This document shows, piece after piece, positions 39,954 to 49,276 of a stretch of 64,000 bases of DNA; the stretch's first letter is position 1; each line of letters opens with the position of its first letter. The notes beneath the pieces were generated by a model. The model was given only the letters and a program-made list of their open reading frames with translations, ran no database searches and was not told the origin of the DNA. The position numbers and the translations under genes were made by a program. This DNA comes from Pseudomonas mosselii. GTDB lineage: Bacteria > Pseudomonadota > Gammaproteobacteria > Pseudomonadales > Pseudomonadaceae. Location of the stretch: NCBI RefSeq assembly GCF_019823065.1, contig NZ_CP081966.1, positions 4,061,501 to 4,125,500 on the forward strand, given 5' to 3'.

Positions 39954-42826
39954 CGACGCACCTCCGCCGTTTCCGCTTGCCGGCGCTCCTTGAGCAAGCG
40001 CCGCTGCTCGTCACTGAAGCGCTGGTAGCGTTTCTGCCACTCCGACGGCTCGAACACCTTGGCCACCTCCACCGCAGTGACCTTGTATTCCGGGCAATTG
40101 GTAGCCCAGTCGGAGTTGTCGGTGGTGATCACGTTGGCGCCGGACTCAGGGAAGTGGAAGGTGGTGTACACCACCCCCGGCGCCACCCGTCCGCTGACCC
40201 GGGCACGCAGCACGCTCTGCCCGGAGCGGCTGCCGATACCTACCCAGTCACCGTCGCAAATACCTCGACTCTCGGCATCGCTGGGGTGGATCTCCAGACG
40301 ATCCTCGTCATGCCAGGCGACGTTTTCGGTGCGCCGGGTCTGCGCGCCGACGTTGTACTGGCTGAGGATGCGCCCGGTGGTCAGCAGCAGCGGGTAGCGG
40401 CTGTTGACCTTCTCGTCGGTGGGCACGTAGCCGGTGAGCATGAAGCGCCCCTTGCCGCGTACGAACTGGTTGATGTGCATGGTCGGCGTGCCGTCGGGCG
40501 CGGCGTCGTTGCACGGCCATTGCAGGCTGCCGTGACGGTCGAGCTCGGCATAGCTGACCCGGCGGAAGGTCGGGGTCAAGCGGGCGATTTCGTCCATGAT
40601 CTCGGAGGGATGCCGGTAGTGCATGGGGTAACCCAAGGCACCGGCCAAGGCCACGGTGGCCTCCCAGTCGGCCTTGCCGGCCAGCGGCTCCATCACCTTG
40701 CGCACCCGCGAGATGCGCCGCTCGGCATTGGTGAAGGTGCCGTCCTTCTCCAGGAACGAGCTGCCCGGTAGGAACACATGGGCGAACTTGGCGGTCTCGT
40801 TGAGGAAGATGTCCTGCACCACCACGCACTCCATCGCCAGCAACGCGGCGGTGACGTGCTGGGTGTTGGGATCGCTCTGGGCGATGTCCTCGCCCTGGCA
40901 ATACAGCGCCTTGAAGCTGCCGTCCAGCGCGGCCTCGAACATGTTGGGAATGCGCAGCCCCGGATCGGGCTGCAAGGTCACGCCCCAGGCCTGCTCGAAC
41001 TCGGCACGCACGCTTTCGTTGGAGATATGCCGGTAGCCGGGCAGCTCGTGAGGGAACGAGCCCATGTCGCATGAACCCTGCACGTTGTTCTGTCCGCGCA
41101 GCGGGTTGACCCCCACCCCTTCGCGGCCAATGTTACCGGTGGCCATGGCCAGGTTGGCGATGCCCATCACCGCGGTGCTGCCCTGGCTGTGCTCGGTCAC
41201 ACCCAGGCCGTAGTAGATCGCCGCGTTGCCGCCGGTGGCGTAAAGCCGGGCGGCGGCGCGGATCTGCTCGGGGGGCACGCCGCACACCGGGCCGAGCACT
41301 TCAGGGGCGTTGTCGGGCTGGGCGACAAAATCGCGCCAGCGGGCAAAATCCTCGGTCTCGCAGCGGGCGTCGATGAAGTGCTGGGCCAGCAGGCCTTCGG
41401 TGACGATCACATGGGCCAGGGCGTTGAGCATGGCCACGTTGGTGCCCGGTCGCAGTTGCAGGTGCAGCTCGGCGCGGGCGTGGGGCGAATCGACCAGGTC
41501 GATGCGGCGTGGGTCGATGACGATCAACCGCGCGCCCTGGCGCAGCCGGCGCTTGAGCTGAGAACCGAACACCGGATGGGCGTCGGTGGGATTGGCGCCG
41601 ATCACCAGCACCACGTCGGCCTGCATCACCGAGTCGAAGCTCTGGGTACCGGCGGACTCGCCCAGGGTCTGCTTCAGGCCATAGCCGGTCGGCGAATGGC
41701 AGACCCGCGCGCAGGTGTCGACGTTGTTGTTGCCGAAGGCCGTGCGCACCAGCTTCTGCACCAGGTACGCCTCTTCGTTGGTGCAGCGGCTGGAGGTGAT
41801 GCCACCAATGGAATCGCGCCCGTACTTGAGCTGGATCCGCCGGAACTCGCTGGCGGCATAGGTGACCGCTTCGTCCCAGCTGACCTCCTGCCACGGGTCT
41901 TCCAGGCGCTTGCGAATCATCGGCTTGGTGATGCGGTCCGGGTGGGTCGCGTAGCCCCAGGCGAAACGCCCCTTGACGCAGGCATGGCCATGGTTGGCGC
42001 CGCCATTCTTGTCCGGGACCATGCGCACCAACTGGTCGCCCTTCATCTCGGCGCGGAACGAGCAACCCACGCCGCAATAGGCGCAGGTGGTGATCACTGC
42101 CCGCTCGGGCTGGCCGAGCCGGACCAGGCTCTTCTCGCTCAGGGTGGCTGTCGGGCAGGCCTGCACGCAGGCGCCGCAGGACACGCATTCGGAACTGAGG
42201 AAATCGTCGCCGCCGGCCGCCGCTACCCGCGAATCAAAGCCACGCCCGGTGATGGTAAGGGCGAAGGTGCCCTGGATCTCCTCGCAGGCGCGCACGCAGC
42301 GGTTGCAGACAATGCACTTGCTCGGCTCGTAGTCGAAGTACGGGTTGGACACATCCTTCTGTTCGGCCAGGTGATTGGCGCCGTCATAGCCGTAGCGCAC
42401 CTCGCGCAGGCCGACCTGGCCGGCGACGGTCTGCAGCTCGCAGTTGCCGTTGGCCGAGCAGGTCAGGCAGTCCAGCGGGTGATCGGAGATGTACAGCTCC
42501 ATCACGTTGCGCCGCAGGTCGGCCAGGTGCGGCGTCTGAGTGCGCACCACCATGCCCTCGCTGACCGGCGTGGTGCACGAGGCCGGGTAGCCGCGCATGC
42601 CGTCGATCTCGACCATGCACATACGGCACGAGCCGAAGGCCTCGAGGCTGTCGGTGGCGCACAGTTTGGGAATGCTGGTGCCGAGCATGGCGGCGGCGCG
42701 CATCACCGAGGTGCCGGCGGGCACGCTGATCGAACGGCCATCGATGACCAGGCTGACCTGCACCTCGCTGACCCGTTCCGGGGTGCCCAGGTCTATGTCG
42801 TTGCGGGGATCGAAGTAGTTGATCAT
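39950..42826 (-). CDS. fdsA: NAD-dependent formate dehydrogenase alpha subunit (molybdenum)
   Basis: 958 residues from the ATG at 42826. It oxidises formate to CO2 at a molybdopterin site and passes electrons through Fe-S clusters. N-terminal [2Fe-2S] Cys 56, 67, 70, 84; a His/Cys3 [4Fe-4S] site His 117, Cys 120, 123, 129; ferredoxin-like CIVCNRCVRAC and CVSCGACVQAC; CAYCGVGC; and the Mo-ligand Cys in NVDTCARVCHSPT. The open frame upstream of 42826 is rejected because FdsA starts MINYFDPRNDID. It overlaps fdsB by 4 bases. Confidence 0.96.
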   Translation of the reverse strand: MINYFDPRNDIDLGTPERVSEVQVSLVIDGRSISVPAGTSVMRAAAMLGTSIPKLCATDSLEAFGSCRMCMVEIDGMRGYPASCTTPVSEGMVVRTQTPHLADLRRNVMELYISDHPLDCLTCSANGNCELQTVAGQVGLREVRYGYDGANHLAEQKDVSNPYFDYEPSKCIVCNRCVRACEEIQGTFALTITGRGFDSRVAAAGGDDFLSSECVSCGACVQACPTATLSEKSLVRLGQPERAVITTCAYCGVGCSFRAEMKGDQLVRMVPDKNGGANHGHACVKGRFAWGYATHPDRITKPMIRKRLEDPWQEVSWDEAVTYAASEFRRIQLKYGRDSIGGITSSRCTNEEAYLVQKLVRTAFGNNNVDTCARVCHSPTGYGLKQTLGESAGTQSFDSVMQADVVLVIGANPTDAHPVFGSQLKRRLRQGARLIVIDPRRIDLVDSPHARAELHLQLRPGTNVAMLNALAHVIVTEGLLAQHFIDARCETEDFARWRDFVAQPDNAPEVLGPVCGVPPEQIRAAARLYATGGNAAIYYGLGVTEHSQGSTAVMGIANLAMATGNIGREGVGVNPLRGQNNVQGSCDMGSFPHELPGYRHISNESVRAEFEQAWGVTLQPDPGLRIPNMFEAALDGSFKALYCQGEDIAQSDPNTQHVTAALLAMECVVVQDIFLNETAKFAHVFLPGSSFLEKDGTFTNAERRISRVRKVMEPLAGKADWEATVALAGALGYPMHYRHPSEIMDEIARLTPTFRRVSYAELDRHGSLQWPCNDAAPDGTPTMHINQFVRGKGRFMLTGYVPTDEKVNSRYPLLLTTGRILSQYNVGAQTRRTENVAWHDEDRLEIHPSDAESRGICDGDWVGIGSRSGQSVLRARVSGRVAPGVVYTTFHFPESGANVITTDNSDWATNCPEYKVTAVEVAKVFEPSEWQKRYQRFSDEQRRLLKERRQAETAEVRR

Positions 42827-44367
42827 TGCGCGGCCTCCAGGCCGAAATCGGCGGGGAAGTGCTTGAGGGCGCTGACCACGGGGTACGGGGTCATCCCGCC
42901 CATGGCGCACAGCGAGCCGTACTGCATCGTGTCGCACAGGTCGCGCAGCAGGCCGGCCTGGCTGGCGCGGTAGGCCGGGTCGGTACTGGCGATCAGCCGA
43001 TCAACCACCTCAACACCGCGGGTCGAGCCGATCCGGCAGGGCGTGCACTTGCCGCAGGATTCCTCGGCGCAGAACTGCAGGGCGAAACGGGCCATGCCCG
43101 CCATGTTCAGGGTGTCGTCGGCCAGCACCACGCCACCGTGGCCGAGCATCGCGCCCAGGGCGGCGAAGGCCTCGTAGTCCAGCGGGGTGTCGAACTGCGC
43201 GTGCGGTACCCAGGCGCCCAGCGGGCCGCCGACCTGCGCCGCCTTGATCGGCCGACCACTGGCGGTGCCGCCGCCGTAGCCTTCCACCAGCTCGCGCAGG
43301 GTCAGGCCGAAGGCGCGTTCCACCAAGCCGCCATGGCGGACGTTGCCGGCCAGCTGGAACGGCAAGGTGCCCGTCGAGCGGCCCATGCCGAAATCGCGGT
43401 AAAACGCCGCGCCCCTGGCCAGGATGATCGGCACCGAGGCCAGGGTGAGCACGTTGTGCACCAGCGTCGGCTGGCCGAACAGGCCTTCGAGCGCCGGCAG
43501 CGGCGGCTTGGCCCGGACGATGCCACGCTTGCCCTCAAGGGATTCGAGCAGCGCGGTTTCCTCACCGCAGATGTACGCGCCCGCCCCCACCCGCACCTGC
43601 AGGTCGAAGGCCACGCCGTTGCCGGCGACATCCAGATACCCGGCCTCGCGGGCCAGCAGGATGGCTTCGTTCAAGGTCCGCACGGCATCCGGGTATTCCG
43701 AGCGTACATAGATGTAGCCCTTGCTCGCCCCCACGGCGAGGCCGGCGATGATCATGCCCTCGATCAGCAGGAGCGGATCGCCCTCCATCAGCATGCGGTC
43801 GGCGAAGGTGCCGGAGTCGCCTTCGTCGGCATTGCACACCACGTATTTCTGCCCGGCCGGCGCCTGGCGCACGGTGCGCCACTTGATGCCCGCCGGAAAC
43901 GCCGCGCCGCCCCTGCCGCGCAGCCCGGAGTCGAGCACCGCGGCGACCACTTCATCGCCGTCCAGCAGCGTGGCCTGGCGCAGGCCATCGAAGCCGCCGT
44001 TGGCATGATAGTCGTCCAGCGACAGCGGCCGGGTGATGCCGGCGCGGGCGAACAGCAGGCGCTGCTGGGACTTCAGGTAGGGAATCGCTTCCACAGGCCC
44101 CAACGCCAGGGCATGGCTGCCGGGATCGCCTGCCAGGGCGTCGAGCAGCCCGGGCACATCCTCCGGGGTGACCGGCCCGAAGCCCACGCGGCCTTGGGCG
44201 GTGTCCAGCTCCACCAGCGGCTCCAGCCAGTACAGGCCACGGGAGCTGGTGCGCTTGATATGCAGTGGCAGGCGCCGCTGCGTGGCTTCGCGGGTAAACG
44301 CCTCGGCCACCTCGTCGGCACCGACGGCGCGGGCCAGCGAATCGCAGGAGATGCACAGGTTCAGCAT
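42823..44367 (-). CDS. fdsB: NAD-dependent formate dehydrogenase beta subunit (NAD/FMN)
   Basis: 514 residues from the ATG at 44367, which overlaps the end of fdsG by 7 bases. NuoF-like: N-terminal thioredoxin-like part (MLNLCISCDSLARAVGADEV), FMN/NADH site GLRGRGGAAFPAGIKW, and a C-terminal [4Fe-4S] motif ESCGKCTPCRIGS. It transfers electrons to NAD. Confidence 0.95.
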   Translation of the reverse strand: MLNLCISCDSLARAVGADEVAEAFTREATQRRLPLHIKRTSSRGLYWLEPLVELDTAQGRVGFGPVTPEDVPGLLDALAGDPGSHALALGPVEAIPYLKSQQRLLFARAGITRPLSLDDYHANGGFDGLRQATLLDGDEVVAAVLDSGLRGRGGAAFPAGIKWRTVRQAPAGQKYVVCNADEGDSGTFADRMLMEGDPLLLIEGMIIAGLAVGASKGYIYVRSEYPDAVRTLNEAILLAREAGYLDVAGNGVAFDLQVRVGAGAYICGEETALLESLEGKRGIVRAKPPLPALEGLFGQPTLVHNVLTLASVPIILARGAAFYRDFGMGRSTGTLPFQLAGNVRHGGLVERAFGLTLRELVEGYGGGTASGRPIKAAQVGGPLGAWVPHAQFDTPLDYEAFAALGAMLGHGGVVLADDTLNMAGMARFALQFCAEESCGKCTPCRIGSTRGVEVVDRLIASTDPAYRASQAGLLRDLCDTMQYGSLCAMGGMTPYPVVSALKHFPADFGLEAAQ

Positions 44368-44846
44368 GCCTTCACCTCCTCGCGGCAGGCGTCCACCAGC
44401 GCTCGCAGGCGTTCGGGGGTGACGCGGGCGTACAGCCGGCCATCGAGCTCCAGGGCCGGCGAGCAGGCGCAGGCGCCCAGGCAATACACCGGGCGCAGGT
44501 CGAGCGCGCCATCCTCGGTGCGACCGTTGTCATCCAGCCCGAGCTGCTCGCGCAACTGCGCGGCCAGCGTCTCGGCGCCTCGGCTCTGGCAGGACTCGGC
44601 GCGGCACAGGCGCAAGGTATGGCGGGCCGCTGGCGTGGTACGAAAATCGTGGTAGAAGCTGATCACCCCGCGCACCTCGGCCTGGCTGAGGTTGAGGGCA
44701 TGGGCGATCTCGGCGACGGCGCAGTCGGGGATGTAGCCGGCGCCGGCCTGGATGGCGTGGAGGATCGGCAACAGGGCGCCGGCGGTATCCTGCTCACGGG
44801 CCAGGACGCGTTGGATCAAGGGCAGGTGGTTCAAGTCATCAGGCAT
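44361..44846 (-). CDS. fdsG: NAD-dependent formate dehydrogenase gamma subunit
   Basis: 161 residues, NuoE-like with a [2Fe-2S] thioredoxin fold: Cys in LRLCRAESCQSRG and VYCLGACACSPA. It is the first gene of the leftward fdsGBAD operon. No fdsC (sulfurtransferase) gene lies in the operon or its flanks, so that maturation factor must be elsewhere. No LysR-type regulator is adjacent. Confidence 0.94.
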   Translation of the reverse strand: MPDDLNHLPLIQRVLAREQDTAGALLPILHAIQAGAGYIPDCAVAEIAHALNLSQAEVRGVISFYHDFRTTPAARHTLRLCRAESCQSRGAETLAAQLREQLGLDDNGRTEDGALDLRPVYCLGACACSPALELDGRLYARVTPERLRALVDACREEVKAC

Positions 44847-45101
44847 ACAGCAGACCTCGGCATCCCGGGGCAGCCCGTTGGCGGGCGGCGGTCCGGCGGT
44901 GTTCAGCTGTGGTGCGCGGGCCAGCTCACGGTGGCGGCAGGCCGGGCACCTTCCTTGTCCATGGCCGGGCGTCTAGCTGCGCTCGGTCCACGGGCATCCT
45001 CAGAGCATGGCAGTTATTGCACGAGGGGGTTGTGCGCGGGCGACCCGGCGCGTCCTGAAACCGACCACCGGAGGTGCCATCATGAGTCAGTTGCTTGCTC
45101 G

Positions 45102-45218
45102 TGTAGGAGCGGCCTTGTGTCGCGAAAGGGCTGCGCAGCAACCCCGGAATTTCAGCGTTGACGCAAAGATTGCCGGGGCCGCTTTGCGGCCCTTTCGCGA
45201 CACAAGGCCGCTCCTACA
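45102..45218. repeat. REPIN (inverted REP pair)
   Basis: TGTAGGAGCGGCCTTGTGTC and its exact inverse at the other end, with a GGCTGCGCAGC/GCTTTGCGGCC inner region. It occupies most of the 388-base gap between fdsG and the next leftward gene; no gene is seen in the rest. Confidence 0.85.
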
Positions 45219-45234
45219 AGGAGAGCGCAGGCGG

Positions 45235-46398
45235 TCAGTCCAGCACTACATGGGGCAGGAAACGCGAGCTGTCCTTGGTGATCAGCGTGTCGTCTTCACG
45301 AATGCCGATCCCCGAGGCCAGGTCACCGATCACCCAGGAGCCGATCAGGGTGTAGCTGTCGCCGAACTTGGGCAACGGCGCAAAGCCCTGCAGGATGTAC
45401 GGCGCATCGTCGTAGGGCCCATCCTCGAACACCCGCTGGTCGTCGGCGGTGCGGATATCCACGTTGGCACCCTCGCGGGAGAAGTACGGCTTGCGTACCC
45501 AGCCCTTGGGCACCGGGCGTCGCGGGTCTTGGTCGAGAAACGCCGGCAGCAGGTTCGGGTGCCCTTCGTGCCATTCCCACAGCAGCGGCAGGATGCCCTT
45601 GTTGGAGATCAGCGCCTTCCACGCCGGTTCCACGAACTGGGTATCGCAGCCGGCGATGGCCTGGCCGAAGTCCTCGTGGAAGATATGCTCCCAGGCGTGC
45701 AGCTTGAACAGGCGCGGGATCGGCCGGCCTTCGAGATCGACGAAGCGCCCTTCGCCGCTCAGGCCGATGTCCTCCAGGTCGATATGCCGGGTGCTGATCC
45801 CCACGTGCCCGGCCATCTTGCGCAGAAAATCCGTGGTACCACGGTCCTCGACGGAACCGGCGATGGCCGAGAAGTAGAACGGGCTTTCGCGCTCAAAGGC
45901 GCCGAAGGCCCGCACCAGGTCCTCGGCCAGGGTATTGAACTGGCTGGCATGGGCCGGCAGCACGCCGCGCTCGATCTGCTGCTCCAGCCAGATCAGCTGG
46001 AACGCCGCCGCCTCGTACAGCGAGGTCGGCGTGTCGTAGTTGGCCTCGATCAACTTGGCCGGGCCCTGGCCGTCGTAGCTGAAGTCGAAGCGCCCGTAGA
46101 GGTGCGGATGCCCCTCTTTCCACGAAAGGCGCACCAGGTCGAAGAACGCCGGCGGGATCGCCAGGCGGGTCATCAACGCCTCGCTGTCGACGATGCGCTC
46201 GACCGCATCCAGGCACATGGCATGCAGCTCTTGCGTGGGCGCCTCCAGGTCACGGCTGACCTGGGCCTCGCTGAACTGGTAGTAGCCGCGCTCGTCCCAG
46301 TAGCGCTCGCCGTCGATGGTGTGGAAGGCGAAACCTTCACGTTCGGCGGTGGCGCGCCAGTCCGGGCGTTCGTCGATGCTGATCTTGCGCATGCTCAA
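45235..46398 (-). CDS. yjfC: Glutathionylspermidine-synthase-like ATP-grasp protein (YjfC/YgiC)
   Basis: 387 residues. C-terminal-domain type of glutathionylspermidine synthase with ATP-grasp: YGRFDFSYDGQGPAKLIEAN, the Asn/Glu-rich catalytic patch, KALISNKGILPLLWEWHEGH, and KPYFSREGANV. E. coli YgiC and YjfC lack the amidase half, as does this one. It is the last gene of the yjfIJKLMC-type cluster and overlaps the preceding gene by 4 bases. It may ligate a peptide-like group to an unknown envelope or polyamine substrate. Confidence 0.88.
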   Translation of the reverse strand: MSMRKISIDERPDWRATAEREGFAFHTIDGERYWDERGYYQFSEAQVSRDLEAPTQELHAMCLDAVERIVDSEALMTRLAIPPAFFDLVRLSWKEGHPHLYGRFDFSYDGQGPAKLIEANYDTPTSLYEAAAFQLIWLEQQIERGVLPAHASQFNTLAEDLVRAFGAFERESPFYFSAIAGSVEDRGTTDFLRKMAGHVGISTRHIDLEDIGLSGEGRFVDLEGRPIPRLFKLHAWEHIFHEDFGQAIAGCDTQFVEPAWKALISNKGILPLLWEWHEGHPNLLPAFLDQDPRRPVPKGWVRKPYFSREGANVDIRTADDQRVFEDGPYDDAPYILQGFAPLPKFGDSYTLIGSWVIGDLASGIGIREDDTLITKDSSRFLPHVVLD

Positions 46399-47147
46399 CC
46401 GCCGAAGCTGAAGCCGCCGCTGCTCTTGCCGCCCCAGCCGCTGCGCGCAGTGGCCTGGCTGCCGAAGCCGCCGCGAGAGATCGACGAGGACACACTGGAG
46501 CGGGTCGAGGTTTTAGACCTGTAGCTGCTACCGCCTGAATTGCCGGAGTAGTAGCTGCTGTAGCTGCCGCCACTCTGCTGGGCCTGGTCGGAGCGCTCGA
46601 AGCGCTTGCCCTGGTCGATCTGTTGGCCGAGGGTGGTGGTGCGGTAGTCGCCGCGGCTGTCGCGGTACTGGTAGACCGGCTGCGAGTAGTACTGGCGGCT
46701 GCCGCCACTCATCATCTGGCCGAGCAGCAGGCCGGTAAGCAGGCCGTTGAAGTTGCTGCCCCCGCTGACGGCCTGGCCGCTGCTCTCGACCTGGGCGCGG
46801 GCCGCGTCGACCTGCGACTGGCTCACTTCACCCGACACCGCCAGCTCGAAGCCACCCAGGCGCGGCATGTAGCGGCCGTCGCTGGTGACCTGGCAGTAGT
46901 CCGGCACGAAATCGGCCTCGCAGGCTGCCTTGTCGCCATAGGTCGGGGCGACCCGGCGATGATCGGCCAGTGCTTCCATGTAGGCATCGGAACACACGTC
47001 CACCGGCATCTTGTCATCGACGCAGGCCTGGACGGTGGTGTAGTTGCTGCGCTTGCTGACCGTGTAGGTCTCCTCGGGCGCGCTGCACGCGGTAAGCGCC
47101 AGCGGCAGGGAGCTGGCCAGCACCAGCTTGACGGAACTTCGTCTCAT
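46395..47147 (-). CDS. yjfM: DUF1190 (YgiB/YjfM) lipoprotein-like envelope protein
   Basis: 250 residues. Lipoprotein signal (MRRSSVKLVLASSLPLALTAC), DUF1190 core with Cys-containing VQACVDDKMPVDVCSDAYME and CEADFVPDYCQVT, the motif LLTGLLLGQMMSGG, and a Ser/Gly/Arg-rich tail ending GGFSFGG. It is followed with a 4-base overlap by the ATP-grasp gene, the invariant ygiB-ygiC/yjfM-yjfC pairing. Confidence 0.88.
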   Translation of the reverse strand: MRRSSVKLVLASSLPLALTACSAPEETYTVSKRSNYTTVQACVDDKMPVDVCSDAYMEALADHRRVAPTYGDKAACEADFVPDYCQVTSDGRYMPRLGGFELAVSGEVSQSQVDAARAQVESSGQAVSGGSNFNGLLTGLLLGQMMSGGSRQYYSQPVYQYRDSRGDYRTTTLGQQIDQGKRFERSDQAQQSGGSYSSYYSGNSGGSSYRSKTSTRSSVSSSISRGGFGSQATARSGWGGKSSGGFSFGG

Positions 47148-47172
47148 GTAGGGCTCCTTGCGCGCAAACGGC

Positions 47173-47598
47173 TCAGACCGACGGGGTCATGCAGGCCGAG
47201 TTAAGGAAGCCCACGCTGATCGCCACGGCGGCGGCGTAGATCGCGGCGGCCATCTCGCCCTTGGCGATACGGCTGGCCAAGCCCTTGAGCACCAGGCTGG
47301 TGATGCCGAAAGCCAACAGCTGCACCACCGCGGCGATCACCACCCAGACCACGAAATCGAGCAGGCTGACACTGTAGGCGATGATGTTGCTGGCCGGCAG
47401 CGAGAAGCCGATCAGCGCGCCGCCCAGGGCGATGGCCGCGGCGCTGTTGTTGTCGCGGATCAGGGCGAACTCGCGGTGCGGGGTGAGGTGCGTGTAGATG
47501 AACTGGAACACCCAGAACAGCACCAGCGCCACGCTGATGTAGAGGATGAAGCCGATCACTGCCTGGGCGTTGAGCGACATGCGAAGAGCGTCGAGCAT
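47173..47598 (-). CDS. yjfL: DUF350 membrane protein (YjfL)
   Basis: 141 residues with four predicted helices (QAVIGFILYISVALVLFWVF; AIALGGALIGFSLPA; FVVWVVIAAVVQLLAFGI; MAAAIYAAAVAISVGF), the paired DUF350 arrangement. It sits between DUF2491 and DUF1190 genes as in E. coli yjfKLM. Confidence 0.9.
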   Translation of the reverse strand: MLDALRMSLNAQAVIGFILYISVALVLFWVFQFIYTHLTPHREFALIRDNNSAAAIALGGALIGFSLPASNIIAYSVSLLDFVVWVVIAAVVQLLAFGITSLVLKGLASRIAKGEMAAAIYAAAVAISVGFLNSACMTPSV

Positions 47599-47610
47599 GG
47601 TGAATCCTTG

Positions 47611-48267
47611 TCAGATGACGTTGAAGTCCGTTGATTGCAGGGTGACACCCACCGAAGTGGTCAGGCTGACATTGCCTTGTTCGTCCTCCTCCACCGACAG
47701 CAGGAGGAACTCGCGGCGATCGGTCAGGCCGGTCTCGCGGGCATACAGCATGGACAGGTGCTGGATGCGGTAGCTGGTCTCGGGGCTGGTGACCCGTTCG
47801 CTGATCGGCGTCAGCTCGGTCTGCCCCTCTTCGCTGCCCCACTGGCGGACGAACTCATAGCCTTCGTGCTCGTAGTACGGCAGGCCGATGGTCGACTCGG
47901 GGCCCACCAGGCGCTTGAGTTCGGCGTCACTGTTGATCGGCAGCACGCTGTAGTAGCCGAACAGGATGATATCGCGCACGTCCTCGGCAGACGTGCCGTT
48001 CATCACCACCTGCAGCCAGTAGTCTTCGTCTTCCATGTAGAAGCGCGCCAGGCGCACCGACTGGCCGAGGTCGACCTCGCCGACAGCCCAGACCACTTCC
48101 TGCTCGGGGACTTCCAGTTCAGAGTGACCGTCGAGCAGCAGCTTGAGCGAGGGGTCGAGCTTGAGCATGCGCCCGCTGCCCAGGCCAAACGGCAGGTTGC
48201 CTTGGGCCTGGCTGCCGGCGGCAGGTTTGGGGGCTTCGAAGCCCATGAAGCGTTTCAACCAACCCAC
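47611..48267 (-). CDS. yjfK: DUF2491 protein (YjfK)
   Basis: 218 residues from a GTG at 48267 with AGGAG ribosome-binding site; it begins VGWLKRFMGFEAPKP. The DUF2491 core contains VWAVGEVDLGQSVRLARFYM and YEHEGYEFVRQWG. It is cytoplasmic or membrane-associated, of unknown function. It stands in the cluster order I-J-K-L-M-C, but a REPIN lies between it and the PspA gene. Confidence 0.87.
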   Translation of the reverse strand: MGWLKRFMGFEAPKPAAGSQAQGNLPFGLGSGRMLKLDPSLKLLLDGHSELEVPEQEVVWAVGEVDLGQSVRLARFYMEDEDYWLQVVMNGTSAEDVRDIILFGYYSVLPINSDAELKRLVGPESTIGLPYYEHEGYEFVRQWGSEEGQTELTPISERVTSPETSYRIQHLSMLYARETGLTDRREFLLLSVEEDEQGNVSLTTSVGVTLQSTDFNVI

Positions 48268-48464
48268 GGGGCATCTCCTGGGTGAGAGGGTGACGGGACC
48301 GGAGCCAATGCAGGTGCTGACGCGAACAGGCAGGGCCTGTGGGGAGAAGGCGACATTGAAGATCCCTTGGGTCGCGGCAGTCCTTTGGCGGGGGCGACAC
48401 GATACTGCTTTTCGTGCGCACCGCCAACGGGTCTGGGGCAAGGTTTTGCGCCAGCCGGACCGCC

Positions 48465-48540
48465 CTCATCGCGGGGCAAGCCCGCTCCCACAAAGCCGCT
48501 GCAGATTTTACCCGTGGGAGTGGGCTTGCCCCGCGATGAG
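48465..48540. repeat. REPIN inside the yjf operon
   Basis: The arm at 48465-48491 (CTCATCGCGGGGCAAGCCCG plus CTCCCAC) and its inverse at 48514-48540 form a 27-bp stem with one mismatch. It lies between the PspA-like and DUF2491 genes, which are co-directional, and may uncouple their expression. The rest of the 48268-48558 gap holds no gene. Confidence 0.85.
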
Positions 48541-48558
48541 GCCGGCCCGATCAGCGGA

Positions 48559-49260
48559 TCACTCCGCCGGCTTCGCCGCCTTGGCCTTCAAGCGCGCCAG
48601 CACATCATCGGCGCCGCTGTTGCTGGCGCCGATCCCGGCCGCCTTCAGGCGTGCCTCCAGGTCGCTGCCATCGGCCTTGCCGGCCAGCTCCGCCGCCGCT
48701 TCCAGCTCGGCCGCGCGTTCGCTCTGGCGCTTCTTGATGCGGTCCAGCGAGCCGACCGCCGTCTCCAGGCTGCCATTGGCGCCGCCGGTGGCCGACGCCG
48801 CGCTCACCTGGGCGCGCTGCACGCTCTCGCGGGCCTTGACCAGGTCCACCTGCTGCTTGAGGCCCTTGATCTGCGCCTCGGTCTTGCTCACGGTGGCGGT
48901 CAGGGTCGCCACCGACGCACCGAACTGGTCGGCCAGCGCCTGCTCGGAATCGCGCTGGTTGGTCAGGTCGGCGATGCGCGCCGCGCACTCGTGGGCAAGC
49001 CCTTCCTCGCCCTTGTCCAGGGCGGCGATGGCCTTCTGCTCCCAGTCACCGATGGTCTTGTCGAACTCGGTGATGCGCTGCTGCGCGGTCTTGTGCTTGG
49101 CCATGATCTTGACCAGCTGGTTGCGCGCATCGATCAGGTTGTTGTCCGCGTCGCGGATCTCCTGATCGAGGATGCGCAGGGCCTGGGAGTCGACGATCGC
49201 CTCACCGACTTCCGAAGCGCCGCCACGCAGGGCGGTGACGATCTTTTTCAACAGGCTCAT
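48559..49260 (-). CDS. yjfJ: PspA/IM30-family protein (YjfJ)
   Basis: 233 residues. Amphipathic N-terminal helix (MSLLKKIVTALRGGASEVGE) and a long coiled coil, as in the ESCRT-III-related PspA/IM30 family that protects membranes. Its neighbours (DUF2170, DUF2491, DUF350, DUF1190, ATP-grasp) define the yjfIJKLMC system rather than the pspABC operon. Confidence 0.9.
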   Translation of the reverse strand: MSLLKKIVTALRGGASEVGEAIVDSQALRILDQEIRDADNNLIDARNQLVKIMAKHKTAQQRITEFDKTIGDWEQKAIAALDKGEEGLAHECAARIADLTNQRDSEQALADQFGASVATLTATVSKTEAQIKGLKQQVDLVKARESVQRAQVSAASATGGANGSLETAVGSLDRIKKRQSERAAELEAAAELAGKADGSDLEARLKAAGIGASNSGADDVLARLKAKAAKPAE

Positions 49261-49276
49261 GGGGCAATCTCCGGAA

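Noticed and set aside
41189..42973. A 594-codon plus-strand frame opposite fdsA
   Set aside because: Shadow of a gene with all molybdenum and Fe-S ligands in place.
45002..45025. Sigma-54 promoter upstream of fdsG
   Set aside because: TGGCAGTTATTGCA has only eight bases between GG and GC; sigma-54 needs ten, and it faces away from fdsG.
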